Of a DNA stretch of 5,155 nucleotides, positions 1-5,155 are shown one piece after another (position 1 is the first letter of the stretch; every line of letters starts with the position of its first letter). Source of the stretch: an uncultured Coriobacteriaceae bacterium (GTDB lineage Bacteria > Actinomycetota > Coriobacteriia > Coriobacteriales > Eggerthellaceae); the NCBI GenBank assembly GCA_900552365.1, contig URZP01000095.1:1-5155 (forward strand), read 5' to 3'. Below the pieces are notes generated by a model. That model made no database searches. It was not told the origin of the DNA and saw only the letters and a list, made by a program, of their open reading frames with translations. The translations under genes were made by a program, and so were the position numbers.

Positions 1-1460
1 ATCTTTCAGGCCGTGGACTTGGCGGATCCGTTCCTAATGATTGGAACCTCGGTTTCGCTCCCGGCAACCAGAAGCTGGTCAATCATCTTAGAGGCAAGGG
101 CTTCCAGTTCAACGACATGGTCGAAGCGAACGTCGCTGTTTCCAGAAACGGGCGTTATCAGGATCGTTTTTACAACCGCGTTATGTTTCCCATTCGCGAT
201 CCTCAAGGCGAAGTCATTGCTTTCGGCGGTCGCGTAATCGGTATGGGCGAGCCAAAGTATTTGAACTCGCAGGAAACGCCGTTATTCCACAAGTCGCGCG
301 TGCTCTATGGCTTGGACAAAGCAAAGGCATCGCTCACTTCAACCGGCATTGCCCTGATCACCGAGGGATACACCGACGTTATCGCCCTGCACGAAAGCGG
401 TATCACGAATGCCGTGGCAACGCTTGGCACGTCGCTGACCATGAATCATATTCGATTGATTTCGCGTTATGCTCAGCACAAGATCGTTTATCTGTTCGAC
501 GGAGACGCCGCAGGTCAAAAGGCAGCAGACAGGGCATTGCAGTTCATAGACGAAAGCATGACCCCCGAAGCTGGTCGGAGCAAAATCGAGCTATGCGCTG
601 TCACGCTTCCCGACAATCAAGACCCGGCTGAATACATGGCCTCTCATTCCGCCGACGATCTCCGTCAGCTCGTTCACGATGCCAAACCTCTTATCGAATA
701 TGGCATCGAGCGTCGCCTTGCCAAGCACGATTTGTCTTCAGCGGAGGGACGAACCGCAGCGCTTACCGACGCGCTTTCCATCCTTGCGCCTATCAAGAAC
801 TCTCTGTTGGCAAAGGATTACGCTGTTCAAATCGCTGGTCGCGTTCGAGCCAGGGAAGATGATGTCCTCGCCCGGCTTTCGCAGCTTAAAGCGCCGCGCA
901 GGTTCGATGAGGATGACGCTCCCCAAAGTGGGTTGCGTGGCTCACTTACCTCGCAGCAGGTCATTCCCAAGGCCCCCGCCCATCCGAACTTGTCTTCTGC
1001 TGAGGTGAATCGCCGTCGGTTCGAGGGAGAGTTGCTCGGGTTATGCGCTCAAAACCCGCTTCTTGCCCTTGCTCATGCCGACTCGCTTGCGCAGACGCAA
1101 TGGCACGAGGACATCCATTCTCGTTTGGCTTTCGCCATACTTGATGCGCTTGCGGCAAACCCTGCCATCACGCCCGCCGAGCTTGTCTCGCGCATCTCAA
1201 CCGATATTCCTTTGGCGGCGCGCATTCTGACCACATCGCGCAGCGCTTCCGATGACGAAGAGGCGATGGCGACGTATCTTGTTGAAGAGCTTTCAATCGG
1301 TGATATGGAGGATTCCATCAGCCAATTGCGCATGACCTTATCTGCAAATGACGGCCTCGATGCTGAAGAGCGGGAAATTCTGTTCCAAAGCATCGTCAGC
1401 ATGCAGAAAACATTGACTGACAAGAAGCGCGCACATAAGGCTCCCGTGTTTTACGAATAA
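1..1460 (+). CDS. dnaG: DNA primase DnaG, 5'-truncated by window edge
   Basis: DNA primase makes the short RNA primers that start leading- and lagging-strand DNA synthesis, working with the replicative helicase at the fork. The frame is open from the left edge (first full codon at position 3) and gives 485 residues before TAA at 1458-1460. Family members usually have about 580-650 residues, so the zinc-binding domain and the start of the catalytic core lie outside the window. Visible parts in order are the core segment NRVMFPIRDPQGEVIAFGGR (from 174), the PKYLNSQETPLFHKS stretch (from 252), and the TOPRIM subdomain with acidic residues in TEGYTD (Glu 363-365, Asp 375-377) and DGDAAG (Asp at 498 and 504), which bind catalytic metal. 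A Pro/Ser-rich linker falls around 880-1000, and a helical C-terminal domain from about 1005 should bind DnaB. An ATG at 117 lies inside the core and is not the real start. No T-rich terminator hairpin follows. Identification is by recognised motifs and is firm. Confidence 0.96.
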   Translation, partial: LSGRGLGGSVPNDWNLGFAPGNQKLVNHLRGKGFQFNDMVEANVAVSRNGRYQDRFYNRVMFPIRDPQGEVIAFGGRVIGMGEPKYLNSQETPLFHKSRVLYGLDKAKASLTSTGIALITEGYTDVIALHESGITNAVATLGTSLTMNHIRLISRYAQHKIVYLFDGDAAGQKAADRALQFIDESMTPEAGRSKIELCAVTLPDNQDPAEYMASHSADDLRQLVHDAKPLIEYGIERRLAKHDLSSAEGRTAALTDALSILAPIKNSLLAKDYAVQIAGRVRAREDDVLARLSQLKAPRRFDEDDAPQSGLRGSLTSQQVIPKAPAHPNLSSAEVNRRRFEGELLGLCAQNPLLALAHADSLAQTQWHEDIHSRLAFAILDALAANPAITPAELVSRISTDIPLAARILTTSRSASDDEEAMATYLVEELSIGDMEDSISQLRMTLSANDGLDAEEREILFQSIVSMQKTLTDKKRAHKAPVFYE

Positions 1461-1493
1461 GCTGTTATCAGCCTTTCATGAAGTGCGATTGCC

Positions 1494-1526
1494 TTGTGGG
1501 GCGGGCGACCGTTATGGGGTTATAAT
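1494..1526 (+). promoter_or_regulatory. Probable promoter for def-fmt-rsmB
   Basis: A perfect -10 box, TATAAT, lies at 1521-1526 in the 133-nt gap between dnaG and def, on the correct strand for the downstream genes. The best -35-like hexamer, TTGTGG at 1494-1499, is 21 nt away, which is longer than the usual 16-18, and there is no extended -10 TGn. A start of transcription around 1533 would leave a leader of about 60 nt before the GTG of def. The heptamer CGGGCGA occurs on both sides of the box (1502-1508 and 1541-1547). A weaker alternative is TTGATA at 1551-1556 with TATAGA at 1576-1581 (19-nt spacer), which would give an almost leaderless def mRNA. The -10 box is seen directly; promoter function is inferred. 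Confidence 0.45.
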
Positions 1527-1593
1527 TTTCTGGCCTTCAACGGGCGATATTTGATAAATTCGGGATGTTCTCGACTATAGATGGGATATTAGA

Positions 1594-2067
1594 GTGATCA
1601 AGATCGTGGAGTCGCCGGAGCGTCTTTCCAAGCAGATGGCCAACATCATGTACAAGAACAACGGCGTCGGCCTTGCCGCTCCTCAGGTTGGTGTGCTTAA
1701 GCGCATTATCGTCGTCGATTGCGACTGGGATGAAGAAACGCGCGATCCCATCGTTCTTCTCAATCCGGAAATCGTAGAAATCAAAGGTGAGCCCATCACC
1801 GATGGCGAGGGTTGCCTTTCTATTCCCGGAATCACCGTTCCTATCACTCGTCAACCGTGGGTTCGCGTTCGCTATCTCGATCTTGAGGGCGAGTTGTGGG
1901 AGATCGAAAGCGATGGTCTGCTTGGCAGGTGCCTGCAGCATGAGATCGACCACTTGAACGGTAAGACGCTATTCGAGAGCTGCTCGCCGGCCGATCGCAT
2001 CGCTGCTGTCACCGAGTATGAGAACGCAATTGCCGCAGGTGCCAAACCCGGCGATACGTCCATCTAG
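1594..2067 (+). CDS. def: Peptide deformylase, short N-terminal region
   Basis: This metal enzyme removes the formyl group from the N-terminal formyl-methionine of new proteins as they leave the ribosome. The 157-residue product has all three family motifs: GVGLAAPQ (residues 24-31), EGCLS (72-76, metal ligand Cys74) and HEIDH (116-120, ligands His116 and His120, catalytic Glu117). Cys-to-His spacing is 42, as in the E. coli enzyme (Cys90/His132). The N-terminus is odd: VIKIVESPERLSKQMANIM runs from the first strand straight into the helix before motif 1. GVGLAAPQ ends at residue 31 instead of about 50, so some 19 residues appear to be missing. The GTG at 1594 is the only usable start near this point. 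An in-frame TAA at 1555-1557 blocks extension and there is no ATG between. The ribosome-binding site is weak (GGGAT at 1583-1587). fmt follows after 9 nt. Family assignment is firm; whether the shortened enzyme is intact in nature is uncertain. Confidence 0.93.
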   Translation: MIKIVESPERLSKQMANIMYKNNGVGLAAPQVGVLKRIIVVDCDWDEETRDPIVLLNPEIVEIKGEPITDGEGCLSIPGITVPITRQPWVRVRYLDLEGELWEIESDGLLGRCLQHEIDHLNGKTLFESCSPADRIAAVTEYENAIAAGAKPGDTSI

Positions 2068-2076
2068 GCGGGTTCG

Positions 2077-3027
2077 ATGAAGATCCTGTTCATGGGCACG
2101 CCTGATATCGCGGCACAAGTGTTGTCGGTATTGGCGGATTCAAAACACGAGGTTCTCGGTGTTTTCACTCGTCCCGATTCCGTATCGGGACGTGGAAAGA
2201 AGCTCCTTCCGTCTCCAGTTAAGGCAGTCGCACTCGAGCACGGGTTTCCCGTTGACGAGTTCAAGTCTTTCAAGGACGGTTCTGCATTCGAGCGAATCAA
2301 AGAGCTCAATCCCGATGCTATCTGCGTTGTGGCTTATGGTGCGCTTTTACCCGAAGAGGTTTTGGAACTTCCGCGTTTCGGATGCATCAATGTTCACGCA
2401 TCGCTTCTTCCGCGTTGGCGCGGTGCTGCTCCTATAGAGCGCTGCATCCTTGAGGGCGATGTTGAAACGGGTGTAAGCATTATGCAAATGGAAGCCGGTC
2501 TTGATACCGGTCCCTATTGCGTGCAGCGTGCCGTTTCGATCGGTGAGAAGTATCATGAGGAACTCTCACACGATCTTGCTGAAGTCGGAGCAGAGGCATT
2601 GGTTTTTGCCCTCGACCAAATCGAGGCAGGTACGGCCAAATGGAGCGTTCAGGATGATGCGCTTTCTAATTATGCTGCAAAAATCGATAAACACGAGCTT
2701 TATCTCGATCCTTCGGACGATGCAGAAATCACATGCAGGAAGGTCCGCGCTTCAAGCGATGCCCATCCTTCCCATGCGGTGATCGAAGATCGTAACGTGA
2801 CTGTTTTGGCGTGCGAGATCGCTTCTGTCGAAGACGCCCAGTATTTCGAAGGTCTTCAGCCTGGTCGGGCGGTATTCAGAGCAAAGAAGCTGTTCCTTAT
2901 GACCGGTAACGGCGCGGTTCGGGTTACCGCACTTAAACCCGAGGGAAAGAAAGAAATGGACGCCCTGTCATTTTGCGCAGGGATTCAAGGTGCTAAGAAC
3001 AAAATCATGACTTGGGGGGCTATGTAA
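2077..3027 (+). CDS. fmt: Methionyl-tRNA formyltransferase
   Basis: Fmt transfers a formyl group from 10-formyltetrahydrofolate to Met-tRNA(fMet), producing the initiator tRNA used in bacterial translation initiation. The 316-residue product is close to the usual family length (about 310-320). It starts with FMGTPDIA at residues 5-12, has the tRNA-contacting loop RPDSVSGRGKKL at 32-43, and the formyltransferase active site NVHASLLPRWRGAAPI at 105-120 with Asn105 and His107. GLDTGP at 141-146 supplies the catalytic Asp143. The Asn-His-Asp spacing (2 and 36) matches E. coli Fmt (109/111/147). The usual Pro after the active-site His is Ala here. The C-terminal domain, from about residue 205 to 316, is complete. 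An AGGCGG-like site at 2066-2071, overlapping the def stop, suits the ATG at 2077. The stop TAA overlaps the next ATG by one base, implying translational coupling with rsmB. The def-fmt pairing is widespread and supports the function. Confidence 0.97.
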   Translation: MKILFMGTPDIAAQVLSVLADSKHEVLGVFTRPDSVSGRGKKLLPSPVKAVALEHGFPVDEFKSFKDGSAFERIKELNPDAICVVAYGALLPEEVLELPRFGCINVHASLLPRWRGAAPIERCILEGDVETGVSIMQMEAGLDTGPYCVQRAVSIGEKYHEELSHDLAEVGAEALVFALDQIEAGTAKWSVQDDALSNYAAKIDKHELYLDPSDDAEITCRKVRASSDAHPSHAVIEDRNVTVLACEIASVEDAQYFEGLQPGRAVFRAKKLFLMTGNGAVRVTALKPEGKKEMDALSFCAGIQGAKNKIMTWGAM

Positions 3028-5155
3028 TGGCTGATCAGCCAAAGAGCAATTACGACGGCAAGAAGAGCGGCGGATACTCGTCCAATCGCGGCCGTGAAGG
3101 TGGCAAGCCTGGCGGCTACAAGGGCGGCGCAGGCAAAGGTGGCTACAAGGGTGGTCCCGGTAAGTCCGGCGGCTACAAGGGTCACGGCGATTCCAAGAGT
3201 CGTCCTTATGGCAAGCGTGATGGTGAGTCACGCGATCGTCGTGATGATCGTCGCGGCGGTTCCGACTTCAAGAAAGGTTACAAGAAGCCTTACGAGCGCG
3301 ACGATAGGCGCGGCGGAAAATTCGATGGCAAGAAGCGCGACGACAAGTTCAACGATCGCAAGCGCAATGATAGGTTCGATCATAAGCGCGACGATAAATT
3401 CAACGACCGCACGCGTGATGACAAGTTCGATCGTAAAGGCAAAGGCGGAACCGGTCGCGATTTCAGCAAGTCCAATCGTGATGCCAAGTTCGGCGACAAG
3501 CCCCGTTCCTCCAGTCCGCGCGGTAATGGCAAGCCCGGTTTCAAGCCGCAGGACAACAAAGCCAAGCGCGTTTACAAGAACAAAAAAGCATTCGATCAGC
3601 AGAAGGTGGCCGCCATTATGGGCACCGATGCTGCTCCCTATAGGGGTGAGCTTGATCCGAAGAGGGGAGAGCGCTCCAATATTGCTCCGGGCAGGAAAAC
3701 CCGTGAACTTCGCGAGATCGCTCAGGATGAAGAGCGCATGAGGGATGAGGAAGTTCGTCGTGAGCGCGAGAAGCTCGACGATGAGACCCTGCCTATGGAG
3801 AAACGTTTCTACAAAAACGAAGCTAGCCCGGCACGTCTTGCCGCTCTTGACGTGACTCGTGCTGTCCGTAAGCGCAACGCCTATGCTCACGACCTTATCG
3901 AGAGGCGTATCGATGCTTCTGATATGTCTCAAGCCGATCGCGCTTTCGCTACGTTGCTCGTTCTTGGCGTTGTCAGCACCAGCGGCACTCTTGACGAGAT
4001 CATCAACCGCGGTATGCGCAAGCCCACCGATGCCTTCGACGATGTTCGCGACGCGCTGCGCATCTCCACGTATGAAATCATCTTCTTGGGCAAGACTCCG
4101 CATGCTGCTCTTGACCAGGGCGTTGAACTCGTTCGTGCGGTTTCCCCCAGCGCTTCCGGCTTGGGCAATGCCATCCTTCACCGCATTCTCGAGATGAAGG
4201 ATTCGTTCCCCTTTGGTGATCCGAACCATGACATCGAAGCGCTTGCACGTGTATATGCATTCCCCGTATGGCTTGCTCGCAAGTTGGTTGAGGATCTTGG
4301 CGCGAAGGAAGCGGCTCTGTTCATGCGCGCATCGAACGACCCTGCTCCGCTGTTCATTTCCGTGAATTCGCTTAAGGCGACTGACGCCGAAGTAGCCCAC
4401 GTGTTCGAGGCTGCAGGCGCCACGCTTCGTCCCGCGCTCATTGACGAGAAGGAAATCGTCGGTTGCTACCACGTGTCCGATCCGCGTGCCATCGCCGACG
4501 AAAGCGTTCGTGCTTTGTTCGACGAAGGCAAGATCCTCGTCAGCGACGCAGCAGCTCAGGCGGTCGCAGGCGCTTTGTTTGATAACGCCATGCCGTCAAC
4601 CGTTCTTGAGGTTGGCGCTGGCCGTGGTACGAAGACGGTCCTGATCCAGAGCGATGCTCAACGAATCATGGGTCATCAGGTTGAGCTCACCTCGCTTGAT
4701 CTTCACGAGTTCAAGGTAAAACTGCTCGAGAAGCGTGCAGTCGATTACGATGTACAGTTGAAGCGGGTTGTTTGCGGCAATGCAACCAGGCTTGACACGG
4801 TTCTGCCTTATGAGACTTATCAAACCGTGTTCATCGACGCTCCGTGTTCGGGTCTAGGCACCCTTAGGCGCCACCCTGAGATCCGCTGGCGCGTTAAGCC
4901 TGCTCATATCCAAGAGCTTGCCGACACCGGACTCGCCATGCTTCGTAGCGCCGCATCCCATGTTGAGATGGGCGGCCAGTTGGTTTACGCCACGTGCACC
5001 GTTGCCTATGCTGAGAACTATGGTGTAGTAAAGCGCTTCCTTGAGGAGACGGAAGAGGGCAAGGATTTCCGTCTTGCGCAGCAGAGTCAGCAGCACTTAC
5101 AAATGATGATTTACAGATTATCGAGCTGGATGAGAATGATACCTTCACGGGTGAT
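3027..5155 (+). CDS. rsmB: 16S rRNA (cytosine-C5)-methyltransferase RsmB with long N-terminal extension; 3'-incomplete, probable frameshift
   Basis: RsmB methylates C5 of cytosine 967 (E. coli numbering) of 16S rRNA with S-adenosylmethionine. The frame is open from ATG 3027 to the window edge. Residues 1-199 are low-complexity, rich in Lys, Arg, Gly and Asp; 200-266 are highly charged and probably helical. The known fold begins near 267 with a NusB-like RNA-binding domain (SPARLAALDVTRAV, DRAFATLLVLGVV, DALRISTYEIIFLG, GLGNAILHRIL). The methyltransferase domain follows, with SAM-binding motif VLEVGAGRG at 526-534, DAPCSG with catalytic-pair Cys607, and VYATCT with Cys657. The 50-residue Cys spacing equals that of E. 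coli RsmB (325/375). Near 5045-5102 the frame seems to slip: in-frame codons become AGA, ATA and TTA, absent from the preceding codons, while the -1 frame reads sensibly. The ATG overlaps the fmt stop (TAATG) and a G6 tract at 3014-3019 may act as a weak ribosome-binding site. Internal ATGs at 3738 or 3795 could start a standard-length form. Family call firm; the role of the extension is unknown. Confidence 0.9.
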   Translation, partial: MADQPKSNYDGKKSGGYSSNRGREGGKPGGYKGGAGKGGYKGGPGKSGGYKGHGDSKSRPYGKRDGESRDRRDDRRGGSDFKKGYKKPYERDDRRGGKFDGKKRDDKFNDRKRNDRFDHKRDDKFNDRTRDDKFDRKGKGGTGRDFSKSNRDAKFGDKPRSSSPRGNGKPGFKPQDNKAKRVYKNKKAFDQQKVAAIMGTDAAPYRGELDPKRGERSNIAPGRKTRELREIAQDEERMRDEEVRREREKLDDETLPMEKRFYKNEASPARLAALDVTRAVRKRNAYAHDLIERRIDASDMSQADRAFATLLVLGVVSTSGTLDEIINRGMRKPTDAFDDVRDALRISTYEIIFLGKTPHAALDQGVELVRAVSPSASGLGNAILHRILEMKDSFPFGDPNHDIEALARVYAFPVWLARKLVEDLGAKEAALFMRASNDPAPLFISVNSLKATDAEVAHVFEAAGATLRPALIDEKEIVGCYHVSDPRAIADESVRALFDEGKILVSDAAAQAVAGALFDNAMPSTVLEVGAGRGTKTVLIQSDAQRIMGHQVELTSLDLHEFKVKLLEKRAVDYDVQLKRVVCGNATRLDTVLPYETYQTVFIDAPCSGLGTLRRHPEIRWRVKPAHIQELADTGLAMLRSAASHVEMGGQLVYATCTVAYAENYGVVKRFLEETEEGKDFRLAQQSQQHLQMMIYRLSSWMRMIPSRV
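3111..3182 (+). repeat. GGYKG repeats in RsmB N-terminal extension
   Basis: Three copies of GGYKG encode residues 29-33, 38-42 and 48-52 of the RsmB product, starting at 3111, 3138 and 3168. The first two form a degenerate nine- to ten-residue unit, GGYKGG(A/P)GK(S). At DNA level all copies share GGYGGCTACAAGGG (Y = C or T). Gly/Lys/Tyr modules of this type resemble RGG-like, RNA-binding disordered tails. That likeness is by composition only. Confidence 0.85.
3333..3434 (+). repeat. Two tandem 51-nt units encoding KRDDKFND-type repeats
   Basis: Unit 1 (3333-3383) and unit 2 (3384-3434) are adjacent 51-nt copies that match at 42 positions, counted codon by codon. They encode KRDDKFNDRKRNDRFDH and KRDDKFNDRTRDDKFDR, 13 of 17 residues identical. 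Each unit is itself a 9+8 residue half-repeat, so Phe recurs at residues 108, 117, 125 and 134, with Phe99 one step earlier. Five of the nine base differences are silent. The pattern is a charge-alternating polyampholyte with regularly spaced aromatics. Confidence 0.85.
5045..5155 (+). other. Probable -1 frame continuation of rsmB (frameshifted 3' segment)
   Basis: After an in-frame TGA at 5042-5044, the frame one base behind that of rsmB is open to the window edge. From 5102 it reads NDDLQIIELDENDTFTGD with codons like those of the genes before it. Joined after FRLA (codons 5067-5078), the product would continue AESAALTNDDLQII from 5081, which looks like a normal acidic protein segment. The rsmB frame over the same bases gives QMMIYRLSSWMRMIPSRV with two AGA codons and one ATA. 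One missing base between about 5045 and 5102 would join the two frames. No classical X XXY YYZ slippery heptamer is visible, so a deletion or sequencing error is more likely than programmed frameshifting. Confidence 0.65.

Noticed and set aside
1437..1475. AAGGCT/AGCCTT inverted repeat around the dnaG stop as a terminator
   Set aside because: The stem is only 6 bp with a 27-nt loop and there is no T-tract after it, so it is not a convincing intrinsic terminator.
1537..1953. 138-residue minus-strand frame opposite def
   Set aside because: It lies opposite the conserved deformylase motifs and has no recognisable family or context.
3111..3434. CRISPR array or non-coding tandem repeat
   Set aside because: The repeats stay in one reading frame, differ mostly at silent or conservative positions, and have no uniform repeat-spacer structure.
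3094..3741. 215-residue plus-strand frame overlapping the RsmB extension
   Set aside because: It is a Ser/Thr/Ala/Val-rich product of the same repetitive DNA read out of frame. It has no recognisable domain, and the in-phase frame continues directly into RsmB.
3228..4472. Long 414-residue open frame on the minus strand opposite rsmB
   Set aside because: It is codon-aligned antisense to rsmB. Its stops would be TTA, CTA or TCA codons in rsmB, which that gene rarely uses: the frame ends exactly at the TCA of Ser68 (3228-3230). Its hydrophobic IVELVVAL-like repeats are the complement of Lys/Asp codons. The sense strand has clear family motifs, so this is a shadow.
5076..5102. Programmed -1 ribosomal frameshift site in rsmB
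   Set aside because: No X XXY YYZ slippery heptamer is present, only CAG-rich sequence, and no reason is known for recoding in this family. A base deletion or sequence error is simpler.

Overview
The window is ordinary bacterial core-genome sequence with four genes, all on the + strand: dnaG (5' end missing), def, fmt and an rsmB-type 16S rRNA methyltransferase gene that runs to the right edge. Base composition is moderate (GC around one half by eye). Codon use favours C/G or T at third positions and avoids AGA, ATA and TTA in the last gene. The protein sequences look like those of high-G+C Gram-positive bacteria, and my best guess is class Coriobacteriia (Eggerthellales-like). That rests on remembered family resemblance only, not on a search.

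Layout: 1-1460 is the distal part of DNA primase (end of the catalytic core, TOPRIM subdomain, helicase-binding C-terminus). 1461-1593 is the only real intergenic gap and carries a perfect TATAAT box. 1594-2067 is peptide deformylase, 2077-3027 is methionyl-tRNA formyltransferase, and 3027 to the end is RsmB. The last three genes are tightly packed (9-nt gap, then a 1-nt TAATG overlap) and look like one transcription unit. Fmt formylates initiator Met-tRNA and Def removes the formyl group from the finished N-terminus. RsmB modifies the small-subunit rRNA, so the unit serves translation initiation and ribosome maturation.

There is no sign of a mobile element, CRISPR array, phage, defence system or RNA gene, and I do not see a new multi-gene system. 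Three things deserve a second look. First, RsmB carries a roughly 266-residue N-terminal extension of low complexity, rich in Lys/Arg/Gly/Asp, with GGYKG repeats and a 51-nt tandem duplication. It resembles the RNA-binding tails of DEAD-box helicases rather than anything in standard RsmB. Second, the rsmB reading frame appears to be broken by a one-base loss near 5045-5102, because the plausible protein continues in the -1 frame. Third, the deformylase seems to lack about 19 residues between its first strand and the GVGLAAPQ motif, although all catalytic residues are present. The last two could be true mutations or sequence/assembly errors.
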